A program made the translations under genes and the position numbers. Source: Eumeta japonica (taxonomy: Eukaryota > Arthropoda > Insecta > Lepidoptera > Psychidae). Taken from it: DNA of 64,000 nucleotides. Below the pieces are notes generated by a model that had not been told where the DNA came from, did not search any database, and saw only the letters and a program-made list of their open reading frames with translations. This document shows positions 25,681 through 37,482 of this stretch, one piece after another (position 1 is the first letter of the stretch; each line of letters opens with the position of its first letter). The stretch lies in NCBI GenBank assembly GCA_005406025.1, contig BGZK01000012.1, positions 682,001-746,000 on the forward strand. The letters run 5' to 3'.

Positions 25681-26515
25681 GAACAGGATTGTGATAGGAA
25701 TCAAAAATCCTTTTGGCGATTTGCCGGTTGTGGGCAACGGTGACCATCTACTTTTCAATGGCCCTCAGAGTCGTTTGCCCTTATAAATCCTATAAAAAAA
25801 GCTAGTAATTATATGTATTTTGCTTGCAGCTACAGCTTTAGACAGGTAAGATCGTTTTCACTTTACTTTTCGTTTTACCAACATTTTGTATTATTAAGCG
25901 GGATATAACTATGACATATGCGATCAAGATACCACTTTATTTTGCAATTCACGTAGAAACCTATCACTTCGTGCCACCACGTCATATAATTTCATGAGAA
26001 TTGTTTTTGAATTCCATGTCTTTATATTTGTAATCTAATTTGTGTAAAGGGCTAAGAGATTTTACCATCTCCAAAATTTAGATTCTTTGACAGCCCAAAT
26101 AACTATTTAAAACTTGGTACTTCTTTACTAATAACTTATAATATAATCCACTTCTTGTGGATTATGTCTTAAATTGCATAAAGGTGACTATCATGTAGAT
26201 TACTTTTCATTTTTAACTTAGGTTTGTTTCCCTTAAACAAAAAAAATTACAGCACACGTCTATCTTTCATTTAATGCTAAAGAAGACTTTCTTCTGTTGT
26301 TCATCGTTCCACAAAAGCTCAGAACAAAAGGTTTAGCTACAGCCAATGCTGTGACCAAAACGAGGTCTAGGGGCACGCGGTTGAGGTTCAGAATCCAACA
26401 CAGATTGAATTGAACTGGTAAATTTTGTGTCCTTCCTGAACAGGAAAAATAAGGCTGTAGATGGTCAAAAATCTGTACATTGAAAATGTATGAAAAAAAG
26501 ATAAAAGGATTATGA

Positions 26516-26558
26516 GATTTCTCATCGATTCTAAGGGTTTTAGAATCGATAAGAAATC
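26516..26558. repeat. hairpin, 19-bp arms with one mismatch
   Basis: gatttctcatcgattctaa (26516-26534) pairs with ttagaatcgataagaaatc (26540-26558); the spacer is 5 nt. Confidence 0.9.
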
Positions 26559-27384
26559 ACATTTCAATAGTTTTTGGAACCAATATTTCTTTTTTTGCTT
26601 ATCTGTGTTTCTGTTTAGGTATGTGTTTACTTGATACATTGTGCGTAAAAACGTTGAATGGATTTGAATGTGAATGTAAGTTTTTCTTTTTTTTGTAATA
26701 AAACTTCAAAATGATTTCTATGTTAGATTTCTACATTTTAGTGGACAAAAAAACAATAGATAAATGGCGGGACACCGTTATAAATTTTATTTTTCCTTTT
26801 TAAAATATCATCTATTTAATGGTATCAATGGAAGAATATATAGTTTAATGTCAATATATGCATTTTCATGAACTAATACCATTATGCTATATAATAATGT
26901 GTCGGCAAGGAACATGTCATCTAGTGACAAAAAGTAGAAAATTTTGTTCGTGTCATTTTAAAGGTTAGCTATTCCATTACAGATGTCACTTACTAAGAAA
27001 TATTTACAATTTCAAAAAAAAAAACGCAAATAGGAATTATGTCTGTTAATAATACACTTAAAATTTTTAGTAGCAAATATATATCGAAAAATCAACCGTA
27101 GAATACTTCGATTTTTTTTTTTGTAAGATTTAATATTGTCTTCAATTTATTAATCATTAAGGTAAGTAAAAATGAACTTACAAATATTTGTAAATTCATT
27201 TTTTGTGCTAAGCGACTAGTGCCACCAGGAAATCAATCTATATAAAATTACGAAACTTTAATGACAGATAACAGTATTTATTTAAACTACAATACCTTGT
27301 ATTACCAGTCTAGTAAAGTTAATAAAGCATGAAATTTTAGGATTAATTTAATTTTATATGATTATTATTGTTTTTTTATTTAAA

Positions 27385-27790
27385 TTACTGAAATATGTTG
27401 CTTAACTTTAATTTCAACAAAAAATGAATTTTGAGTTCTTTTCAAGAACGATTCGGTTTCATTACATTTCAATAGAGAATCGCAAATGAGTACAGGATTC
27501 ATTATATTTTTTTCAGTGAGCTCGTGCGGGACCCAAGTATTAAGCTTTTTTGTATATCCAGCTTTTTTGAAATGGGTCAAAACATAGCTCTTCGGCTACG
27601 TCGTAAGAACTAATATGCCGATCTTGCCCTACTTTTTTTCAAAATGGCATCGACTTTATCCGTAACTGGTCGACCAGAGCGAGATTCATCTTTGACATTA
27701 AAATTACCGAAATGAAAACGCTTGAACCAGTTTTTTGCTGCCTAATGTAATTTTGTGTACAAAAGTTTCTAAAGATCGGTATTTTACACT
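27385..27790 (-). pseudogene. mariner transposase relic, N-terminal half
   Basis: The minus strand reads KNWFKRFHFGNFNVKDESRS then GRPVTDKVDAILKK, a typical mariner DNA-binding region. After a gap it continues HFKKAGYTKKLNTWVPHELT and LLKCNETESFLKR. Stops and frame breaks disable it. No catalytic DDD half is seen; ends are not defined. Confidence 0.8.
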
Positions 27791-27826
27791 GTGATTATTG
27801 TTTTTTCATGTAAAAGTACTATAACT

Positions 27827-27854
27827 TTCTATGTGGACATGTATCCACATAGAA
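27827..27854. repeat. hairpin, perfect 11-bp arms, 6-nt spacer
   Basis: ttctatgtgga and tccacatagaa flank catgta, next to the mariner relic. Confidence 0.85.
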
Positions 27855-27885
27855 TATGTACACATGTAGGTACTTATGTAAGTAC

Positions 27886-28670
27886 AGTTTTTAGGGTTCC
27901 GAATGATAATAGAAAAAATGGAATCCTTGTAGTTTCGGTATGACCGTCTGTCTGTCCGTCCATCCATATGTCACAAGAATTTAACTCAAAAACTACAACA
28001 CATATATTGATAAAATTTGGAGTATAAATATCTTGTATCAACTCCTATATATTTTAGTAGTTTAAAATAAGAAACATAAATATTTCTAGAGAGAAGTTCT
28101 CCATAAATGCATGAAAAATGAAAAAAAAAAATTCAGCCAACATCAACGTACATATTTAACAGTTTTTTTTAAAATACTTTAAATGTTTTTAATTTTTTTA
28201 ATACTTTCAACGAAAATTATTGTGAGCATGATTGGGTACTACCACTTTTGAGTTATTACTGAAAAACTGCGTTTTTCAATAAAAAGATGTGAGTGCTATG
28301 AAAATACGCTCTTTTTGCTGGTGCACTTTAGTTTACACTGATTTAAGAGTAATAGTCGAATACCTATAATACAATGCACGAATCTCTGCCGCTGTGAAGT
28401 TAATCACAAAAGCATCGGAATGGCGTGAGGTAGGAAAGTGGCGGAGAAGAAAGAAGGGTCGAGGAGTGTTATACATGCGCAGTAATCATTCTTCTGTACT
28501 TTTTTCTCTTATTATAAGCGACTAAAGTGCTTATACCTATACTATATGGTAAAGATGGAAAAATGTGTAACAAGGTAGTTTTTTCATATGTAGTGAATTT
28601 CTTTGTAGTAACAGTTTCGGAACTCTATCCTAAACATAGTGTGATACGCTTTTGGCCTGTTTTTTTTTTA
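27886..28670 (+). repeat. 'gggttccg' interspersed repeat, plus-strand copy
   Basis: It starts agggttccgaatgataatag, then ccgtctgtctgtccgtcc, and ends gtttcggaactctatcc followed by a poly-T. It shares the order of blocks with copies at 48.8, 52.2 and 54.1 kb. No coding sequence is seen. Confidence 0.6.
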
Positions 28671-29309
28671 TTATATCATTGTATATATTAACTATAATCA
28701 TTATTTTAACTTTGTATAAGTTAATAATTTTATATTAATGTACAATTTTTCAAAAAAAAATACTAAATGGTGCATGAATTACTTGTTTCATTTCTTTTTT
28801 TGAGCAATTAACTTGGGTGACATTTCTTTGAGAATTATTCTCATAAGTCGGTTATATGAGGTTTTATTTCGATTTGTCCCTATGTGTCCCTAATGGCAAC
28901 ACTATTTAAATCTTAGTGGTTTGACGTTTCATAGTGTATTCAATTTAGCGTTTTTTCGATAATTATTCGAGAGAAAAGATCTTTTTTGTAATTTCTTACA
29001 TAGTCCGTAATAAGTTACTTCCTTGTAAGTATAGTTTTTATGATATTTGTTTTTATATATTAAAGCATTTTTACGATGTCTAGTTTATTAAAACGAAGGA
29101 TATCAATGATAAAATGTTCCACTTTCAAAATGTAATCAGTTTATATTTTAATTTATTGTGCTTATATAATCATTCTATATTTCATTTAATAATTTGTTTT
29201 GTTGAAAGTGACACGCAATAAAGTTGAAAGGTGAAATGATTATGCATTGATATTCTAAGCAGGAGTGGGTGTTAGTAGAAAGTATACCCGGCGAAGTAAC
29301 ACCAGTTTC

Positions 29310-29315
29310 TCAGTG
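29310..29315 (+). promoter_or_regulatory. initiator-like TCAGTG, candidate transcription start
   Basis: TCAGTG matches the arthropod Inr core and lies 65 bases before the candidate ATG exon. No TATA box or clear DPE is visible. It is a weak call based on position only. Confidence 0.25.
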
Positions 29316-29376
29316 CCATTCGATACGTTCTCTCGTGCCGTTCCTTTTTTTTTTACATTTTCAATTATCAACAAGT

Positions 29377-29425
29377 ATGAGCATTTTAATCGAATCGGCA
29401 GTTTGTTTATCTATTCCACCAGAAT
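29377..29425 (+). CDS. C14orf119: candidate first coding exon of the C14orf119 homologue
   Basis: ATG at 29377 has A at -3 and opens a 16-codon frame (MSILIESAVCLSIPPE) ending in T before a strong donor GTAAGT. Joined to exon 2 it forms a Cys codon and stays open to the conserved MSAVSTEAQ start. The support is phase, donor strength and a TCAGTG initiator-like site 65 bases upstream; no homology is recognised in these residues. Confidence 0.42.
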
Positions 29426-32400
29426 GTAAGTAATACTAATATAGATATAGATACAAATTAAATATATTATTTAGATTTGTTTGTATACACACTGTGTTCA
29501 TTTAATTGTATTTAATATTATTATGTAAAAAGCTAATATTGTCAGAATGAGTAATGAAGTTCAGTTATCATGTTTGTTATTAATATAGTGCGATAAGTTG
29601 ATTCACACCATAATGACACATAATTTGACATTGTTCTTTGAATATAAAAAATGTATCTTGCAGGATAGCTGTTACCATTTTTTAGGTGCTTAAGTTAGTT
29701 TTTTGTCATACAATACCCATAAATCTCATTCTTTCTATCTGTATTTGTATTGGCTAAAATTTCCAAACATTTCTTAGAACAGTTTGATAATTTTTCCATA
29801 ATGTGTTAGTCTAATGTTCATTTTAAGATTCCTTATGTGTAATGTATATATAACAACTTATTAATTTACTTTTAATAAATGTAGTAATAGGAGTAGTATT
29901 ACTTAGTTATCATACAATCATTTCTTAGCTGATTTAAGAAAGAATTTTTGTAAATCCATCCTGTAAAGAGGTAAAATGGACAATTTTTTTGTATGAAATC
30001 TGTAATTTTTGAAGATAATAAATAAAAGTAAGTATTTTGTTTTCTATGTATATATATTTAAATCAACGCTTAAAGGTAAATTGAGTAGTAGAGATTCTTC
30101 TATGAAATTGAAACACATGGAAATTATAGACTTCAGACGTCTGATCCTTAGATAAACATTATTCAAGTATTTTTGTGAAATAATCCTAAAATATGTAGAA
30201 ATATAAAGAAAAAATATAAAAATTTTGAAATATGTGAATGTAGCAACAGCCGTATTCACATTTTATTAGATACTGTTGCAACATTTTTCAAAATTCAACT
30301 CTAAAAAAGGTATTAATTTCTTCAACAATGTGGTTTTTTTAGCTCGAGGTGACCGATGATTTAATGTGCTCTACAATGCACAGTATGTAGTTTTTAATTA
30401 AAAATGCATTGGCCAGTTCCATCAATTGTGGACAAGATTTCAATCATACCTAATGAGTTCACTTTTCGCCACATGGCCACTATTGCTCTGTTTTATTAAA
30501 ATGGGTCTTCATTTGCCTTGTATATAATGTAAAGTAGTGTTCAAAATGTCTTGATATTGAATTTTTATTGAATACACCTGAAATTTTTATTACCCCCTTT
30601 TAATATATAAAATAATTTTTTTGAGCGTTTGTTATTTATGAAATTTAAAACTGCTGGACATACATAGTTAAAAGTTTACGCACATCCGATACGGGATTGC
30701 ATCTGAGAGCGAGATCAGAACTGTAAAAATTAGTATGACTTAGAGTGAAACCGACTTTGGCTCTGAAAGAAAAACATGACACATAAAAAAGCTGTAACTG
30801 CATATGTTTTTATTGTACAACATACTGTCTTTTTGTTGAATAATTATTGCATTATAATTATGTTATGTTACAACTAGAAAAATAGGTTAATCCAAAAAGA
30901 AATTTCTACAAAACTAACCATATTATTTTTAAAAATATTTGTAAACTATATATAGATAGGGTTACATTGCAAAAAAATAGCAGTACAATTATTATTATAG
31001 TTTTTTTTATAACTAATAGTAAGGTACAACTAATTATCTTATGATTATTGTTTGAAACAAATGATTTAACACAAATATGTTGTCTTTTGTGAGAATTTCT
31101 CAAAATCAACAGTTACATTTAGGTATGAATTCAAAATAAGAATTTTGGTAACTAGTTCCACTTTATCTGGCTAAGCCCTTTTTCACATAATTTTAAAAAT
31201 TTTGATTGACAATTAAATTGTCATGAATATATAAGAATTTTTTGTATAAATGTGTAACAAAAGTGACAGAGAAAAAAAAGAAAGTTTTTAATGATATACC
31301 GATATTGATGTAATAAGCAAATATATGCATGAAACTGGTTAACTGGTTTTCATATTTACATAACATCTAGATATTAAAATCTCATTTAATAGCAGTAAAA
31401 CTGCTTATTATGCAATACTTTACACTTTAGAGAAATGATGTGAAACTTGTTTTTGATTATAAAACTAAGTTCTTACCTAACTCATACATTCACTAATTTG
31501 TGATAAAATTAATAAGCTCTTAATATTCTATTATTTTGTGTTTTTATATTATTAACTGCTTTTTTTTTTTAATTTTGTGAACGAGTTAAGTAACAATGTT
31601 ATTTATTATCATCCTTTCCTTATTTTAAAATATATAATTAAGTTGTTTAATCATATGCTAGTTTCTTGTTATTTAAAATAACTCTGTTAATAATGGTTGT
31701 TATGGTTAATACATAATATGTATTAACCAAAACAACCACGAGCACTTACTCTAAAGATTTCTAATATGTATTAGGTTTTAATGTCATTTACATTTTCCAT
31801 AGACACAAGAATATAATCCTTAGTTCATTGAAAATAGTATTACTGCGATGAGTGACCATGGTGTGCACCCATTGATTTATTTGTTATTATTATGAATGGA
31901 TTCTATTAAAAAATTTCTTTTCTTTAAAATAATTATAAGTTAGTAAAAAAAATATAAAGTACTAAAATGTTAATTACTAACACATTCAAATTATTCATTT
32001 AATTCAAACAGTATATTAATTAGGTCTTGTGTTCAGAACATTGTTCAATGTTAATTTGAAAAATTAATTAACTCTTATGGTAACTTTTTTAACATAAGTA
32101 CAGAATGCAATTAAGGCGGTATTCAATATAAATTTTTGTGATTTCAACATTTGTTCATATAAATTTTTGATGTTTCTTTCAGTGCTGATTCCGTAATATT
32201 TAGTTATTAATGAACTTGAAAATTTTTCATTAATACTTTTCAACTTTTATTAAGAAAATTGAGGGTTATAATTTTACAATCTATTTATTGTATGATTTAT
32301 AAAAAATTACAAAAAGTAATCAGAATATTTATTTCATGAAAATTATTTTTAATGCATTAATTATTTGTGATATAATTCATAATTAGTTGCAATGAATTCT

Positions 32401-34757
32401 GAGCCCTATTTAGTTATAATTCTTTTTTAAATCATTTGTAACAGTAAAAATGCAAAGAGCATTAAATCTCACACACATCAACCTGTCTCAAAAGTTTTGA
32501 TGGTGCCGTAGCTCTGCATTTATTGAGGAAGCGTTTATAGCATTTTAAATTTTACAATACTGTAACTACATTTACAACACACGCTAATCATTTCATTGCA
32601 TTGAATGATGTCATTGCACCGTCCAGAAAAATTAGACCGTATGGATTTCATTAGGTGTTAATTGGTGTGTTATATGCTTTAAATACATTCTGATAACATT
32701 TTCCTTACATGCTAAAAGAAATATGATTTCAAAATTAATATCAATCTATAAAAAAAAAAAATGTTTTTTTTGTGTGTTCAATAGACTTGAATAATGTGTC
32801 TATGTTTCGCATTAAAGATGAGAGGAAATTTGTTTCAGGTGAACCGGTCCGTAGGTATCACAGAATGTCTGCAGTGTCGACAGAGGCTCAACTCCGTTAT
32901 CTGCTCCAATGGTTTGGTGAATTCAGTGAGTTGCAAAGAGAAGACTTTTTGCCGGTATTGGTTGCTACTAGAACCGGCAGACAAGATGCTCTTGCTGGCC
33001 AATTAGCAGCACTCTCTTGTACTGATAAACCTGTCAGTTTGTTTCAATGTCGGGTAAGTTAAACAACCTTATATGAAATTAAAATATTTGGAGGGCAATC
33101 TATAGTTTTCAAAATTTTTTCGATTGACTTTCAATTGTGTAGTAAATGATATTAAAAAAGTAACTAAAAAGCAATATGTGATGAGTTACCAAAGTAATAT
33201 ATAAGCAAACTACTGATTTTACATCTCTAGGGAAAATAACAAAACCTTGAACGGGCTCTCTATAATAATAAGACAATTTTTTTTAGTATTATTGAGTAAC
33301 TAAAATTTACGAATGTAATTCTTTTAAGATTAAAGAAATTATTGTTTTTTACAATCGGAAAATGAAAATCATGCATATCTAAACCAAAACAACTAAATTA
33401 AAACAAATTATATTAAAAATTCTTCAAACAAATAAATGTTGTAAGTTTTGTGCTTAATTTGTGTAATTATTATAGAAATTTTTCATTATAATGTAATGGA
33501 ATCCCTGTATTATACAACTTATTACTGTCATTATCTATTGCATGCCTTAAGCGTGAGCGTAGGTATGCTTCTAATGTCGCCTGAAAATCCCGTGTGACTA
33601 AAAAACGATTTAACTTTTAAACTTCATTTCTTTTTAAATTTCATCACTAATCGATTGGGAATAACTGTATTGAAAATCATTGCTTGATATAGTACCGATT
33701 AGCTGTAATTGAATTTTTAACTCTCAGTTATTCATGTTTTGATCTGTCATTTCACTTAATATCTGAAATGGAGATTGAAATAAATGTTTTATTGTAATTG
33801 CCAACAGATGGCGGTAGTAATATCAAAAATAAAATAACTATTTTCGTCCGATGATCAGCTGTATGATTTAGTTTAACTGTTTAGCTTTAAGTCGCGCGCG
33901 CAGGGTGCCCAGGTTCAAATCTGTCCTAGAATTTGTTTTTTTTTTATTTATTTATAACATACTTATGTCACGAGCGCTTAAGGCATGCACATTTGGTTTT
34001 ACCGAATTTCTTAATAATGTATGCAAAGTTTATAATTGACCGCACTTCATAGCTAGTATATTTTAACACATAAAAGTTGACCAAAATCTTTCAAGATTTC
34101 AAAACAATGTTTTTTTTTCAGCTAAACGAATAAAACAATGAATATTGTTTTAACATGACAATAGATGTTATATTTATTTTCCCAAATTATTTAATATAGT
34201 ATATCTGATATTCCCATAATTTAACATCAAAACTGATCCACAACAGTGCTGCAAATATGCTCATGTTCATGTCATATATGTGGATATTAGTGAAATCAAT
34301 CAAATCCAAAAGAATGTATGTCATTTTAATAGGTAAAATGTATTCTGAAAATAAAAAAAAAAGGGTTATACCATTCATTGTGGTATTTTGTTCTAAACAT
34401 TATAGTATAAACAGTTATGACTCAATAAATACTTATATAAATGATATTTATTTACAGATAAAACTTTTCAATGAATGGTATCCGACTTGGTCAGAAGAAG
34501 AACAGGATAGACTGATAAAAGGAGTCTCCGATATGGACCCTGAGTTTGGTAAGAAGCTTGAAGAGCAACTTACCAACGGTGTGACTGTCAATGGAGATAC
34601 TAATGGCATTGATGGCAACACACGAGATGATGAACAGGAAAACCTACAAAACAATCAATTTGAAATAGTGGATGCTTCTGCAGATGCAGAGAATGGTGTT
34701 CTCGAACAAGTTGTTCCAGATAATAACATTCCTTTGGAAATAGCTGCAGCTTCATAA
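29377..34757 (+). CDS. C14orf119: C14orf119 homologue (conserved protein of unknown function), three-exon model
   Basis: Seen: exons 32839-33053 and 34458-34757 join in phase 0. They give a protein with LRYLLQWFGEFSELQREDFL, a DKPVSLFQCR segment and LFNEWYPTWSEEEQDRLI, then an acidic, Asn-rich tail ending IAAAS. This matches the plan of human C14orf119 (a WF..W....R..FL block, a P.S.F.C. segment and a second W...W...E block), which I recognise from memory; I believe Pfam lists it as a DUF. An upstream ATG exon at 29377-29425 ends T|gtaagt in the phase that exon 2 needs; the three exons total 564 nt, 187 codons plus stop. The alternative start is ATG 32865 (MSAVSTEAQ), giving a shorter protein and making the upstream exon a 5'UTR or spurious. 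The function is unknown. The gene converges with the protease gene 2.4 kb downstream. Confidence 0.75.
29426..32838 (+). other. candidate intron 1 of the C14orf119 homologue
   Basis: This is AT-rich sequence without coding signal; it holds a near-perfect 21-bp-arm hairpin at 31694-31738 and a GATTC-like patch at 30685-30730. If the 29377 exon is not real, this is plain intergenic or 5' DNA. Confidence 0.45.
31694..31738. repeat. hairpin, 21-bp arms with one mismatch, 3-nt spacer
   Basis: The arms 31694-31714 and 31718-31738 (tggttgttatggttaatacat type) pair except at one base. Confidence 0.9.
32839..33053 (+). CDS. C14orf119: C14orf119 homologue, exon 2 (first conserved W block)
   Basis: The acceptor is ttgtttcag before 32839 and the donor CGG|gtaagt after 33053 (phase 0). 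It encodes STEAQLRYLLQWFGEFSEL, REDFLPVLV and DKPVSLFQCR. An in-frame ATG at 32865 is the conservative start. Confidence 0.82.
33054..34457 (+). other. intron 2 of the C14orf119 homologue
   Basis: This is an AT-rich intron. Around 33880-33945 a CG-rich word and GGTTCAAATC resemble a decayed tRNA-derived SINE B box, but no A box or fold is evident. Confidence 0.6.
34458..34757 (+). CDS. C14orf119: C14orf119 homologue, last exon (second W block and acidic tail)
   Basis: The acceptor is atttacag before 34458, phase 0. It begins IKLFNEWYPTWSEEEQDRL and MDPEFGKKLEEQL, matching the second half of the family. It continues as a low-complexity Asn/Asp/Glu-rich tail and stops at TAA 34755-34757. The tail is likely disordered. 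Confidence 0.85.
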   Translation: MKLFNEWYPTWSEEEQDRLIKGVSDMDPEFGKKLEEQLTNGVTVNGDTNGIDGNTRDDEQENLQNNQFEIVDASADAENGVLEQVVPDNNIPLEIAAAS

Positions 34758-37171
34758 AGCAATAATCGATTAAATAGAAAATATATCAAATATAAGATGG
34801 GGGCACTAAAATATATTCCTTAATTAAATGTTCCACATTCCAAAATGAGAAACAGGTGCTAATTTGTATACTTATCATGTGAGCATAAAAAATAATATTA
34901 TTCTATGTATATTCTAGAATCTCAAGTCTATTAAAACATTTTAAATTGCAATCGAAGCATTTAGATGTTGAGCTAAAAACATTCCTGTTAGACTGGATTT
35001 CATTATATCACTGCCAGATATTTGAAAATTTTGTGTATATTAATAATGATTCTTCTAATTTCTCAAGTATTTTGTAAAAATTTTTTTTTCTTACTCACTT
35101 ATTTTTTGACGTGACAACGTCTTAAATTAGGTTGCGGCTGGGAGTCACTTATGAAAAAGTGTAACGCTCGGTAACGTAACGATGAGTCACCGAACGAGAG
35201 AGACCCGCCAGTCTGCTTGCGTCTCTCTCCCACTCAACTATGATCGGTCTGCCGCGCAGCACTAGAGAATTAGTGCATAGCTTGCAAATGTATTGCAAGT
35301 TATTGTATGTATATTGTATATAAATACGTATGTATGTGTAAAGGTAAAATAAAATTTTGTTAATATGAAATTCAGTGCGAGATTCTTTGTATAAATTAAT
35401 GTTTTAAATATAATTCTTTGTATAAATAAATGTTTTAAATTGTTACTATTATTTCATCCTTCTTCCTACTATACAAATGAATATTCACATTAAAATGATT
35501 TTACCATTCAAAGTCGTTGTCACGTAAAACTTTCGCCCGTATACCGACTTTACAGGCAACCAAATTTTTTTCATAGAATAAGTTTACACAAAATGTATTA
35601 TTAAGATTTTTTAATTTTACTTTCTCTTTAATGTGTTTTAACAACAAGTACAAAATATGAAAATTTTGTGCCAAGGATTTTTATCAGTATTTTATATTTT
35701 ATACAGAGTAAAACTATTTATTCAATTAACAATAGAATATTTAACAAACTGAAGTTCATATGGCTGATTAGTGTTTATTATTAAGTGATATGGGGGTGCT
35801 GGAGGATTGAATGAGCATACTTGATGCTGGTGCCATGTTTTTATTGTACCTACACATATTGTAACAAATATTGTAATTATAAATAAAATAATATAAAAAT
35901 CTCTGTGGTTTTTATTTGAAAAAAAATAAACTTAAAAATATGATTCATGTATGAAGTAAATGCTGAATTGATATATAATAATTTTTATCACAGATTGGCA
36001 GTTAAATAAGAAGAATGTTAAGGCAAGAGTTAGATTATTTTTAATGTAAGGGGCTAGTAGCATGTTTACAATTTATCACATTGTATAAAATGTAATACAT
36101 TAACTCATTTGCTAAAATTTCATTTTTTAGGAATTATACAAGATAATTGTTTATAAATTTTGATGGCACTTAATTTTATGACTAAAATCAAAGTTTGAGA
36201 CTTTTTTTTAAACTTTTACATTTAGAAAAATGCTGTATTGGCATAACATAATTGAGTACTTTCGTAAAATTGTTATATTATACAAAGCAACACAATGCAT
36301 AATAACTAGGAATGAATTATTAAGAAAACCAATTTATATTGATTTACCTATTAATATTCATATGTGATTAAAATATAAATGATTTTATTGATTTAATTTC
36401 AATTAAAACTTAAAAAGAATGCATCAGTGGTAAGATGTCTGCATAGACTACATACATATGTTCCTTGAGGTTAATGATAAAAACATCTCAAATTATTTGA
36501 TAACTTTGATACATCCATCATTAGTTTAGTTTTCTAGTCTACAAATGGAAGTAAATACAATATAAATCAAATGCCAAGCATCAAGACATACCAATACTTT
36601 ATTTGGTTATTCTTTTTTATCAATTCAAGTATAAAATTGAGCACTTTTTAAAGTGATTTTATATTAATGGTTTGTATGGTTATTAATGATTTCTCATTAT
36701 TAGATATAATTCCATATTCATTTGCTATTTATTGTAGTAAAGTAGTTAATCAATATTTGCTTTACTATGTGTTGTATGTATTATAATATTCATTATTATT
36801 TGTTGGTAAATTATAAAAATGTAATACTATTTAGCAGGTAATTGCGAAATTATACATACAGCAAATTTTATTTTTCAATAGTTGGTTAAAAATTACAATT
36901 ATGTATTTCGGATGCAGAACCTATTCCTCATTAATGGATTTAAAATGTTGCGACAACTAATGACCTTTTTTAATATATCGGAGAAAGTCATTTTATGTAA
37001 AGTCATAATTGAAATCCTTAGATTCTTACTTATATAAAACAAAAATGAATTGGGCTGTTTAGATTTTTATCAATAATGCAATTTCAAAGATCATTTGTTT
37101 TTAATAATTTATACTCTATTACCGTATCGAGGTGAAACAATCGGTTTATCATAAATTAAGAAAAAAACAAT
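34758..37171. other. convergent intergenic region between C14orf119 homologue and protease
   Basis: There is no gene here. It holds repeat copy A (35109-35525 and flank), AATAAA motifs at 35348, 35424 and 35882 that could end the plus-strand gene, and TTTATT at 36867-36872, an AATAAA on the minus strand that could end the protease transcript. The rest is AT-rich with no recognised structure. Confidence 0.5.
35107..35572 (+). repeat. interspersed repeat copy A, bounded internally by inverted ACGTGACAACG
   Basis: ACGTGACAACG at 35109-35119 is mirrored by CGTTGTCACGT at 35515-35525. About 47 further bases beyond the right end (ttcgcccgtataccgac and so on) are also shared with copy B, so the inverted pair is either an internal feature or the tip of a larger element. 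Inside, a 31-bp unit beginning ttctttgtataaat occurs twice in tandem (35383-35441). It is reverse-complementary and by eye about 95% identical to 47591-48055. The superfamily was not determined. Confidence 0.75.
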
Positions 37172-37482
37172 TCATGGCTCAAGTTTAGATAATATCCAGT
37201 CGACATATGCGCCGACTCGCGTATACACTCCTGGCCACCCCTTGGTGCCGCAAGGCGATGGTCCATAGGAGACTACACCGATAGTGATCCAATTGTTGGA
37301 ATTAGATGCATGACCCATAAGGGCGCCACCGGAGTCTCCACGGCAAGAATCCTGCCCTTCGACGCCGCCCGCACACAACTGCTTGTTGGAGATATGGCGC
37401 GATACGCGCTGGTATACCTCCCGGCATTCCGCTATGGGTACTACTGGCACGCGAACCTTCATTTTAACATCTGATTCTGAAC
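37172..37482 (-). CDS. protease exon 7: catalytic serine and C-terminus
   Basis: The acceptor is cgtaacag before 37482. It encodes RSESDVKMKVRVPVV, the QDSCRGDSGGAL active-site loop (Asp310, Ser316), VVSYGPSPCGTKGWPGVYTR, and YVDWILSKLEP before TGA at 37174-37172. All S1-family landmarks are intact. Confidence 0.95.

Larger units (their letters stand above)
20950..29376. other. intergenic region between ZIP and C14orf119 homologue
   Basis: No host gene is seen. It contains MITEs at 21853-22009 and 24546-24712, a GATTCC/GAATCG patch (25485-25680), hairpins at 26516-26558 and 27827-27854, a mariner relic (27385-27790) and a 'gggttccg' repeat (27886-28670). The remainder is AT-rich. Confidence 0.5.

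Noticed and set aside
33925..33945. GGTTCAAATC tRNA-like B box
   Set aside because: No A box at the right distance and no cloverleaf; at most an old SINE.
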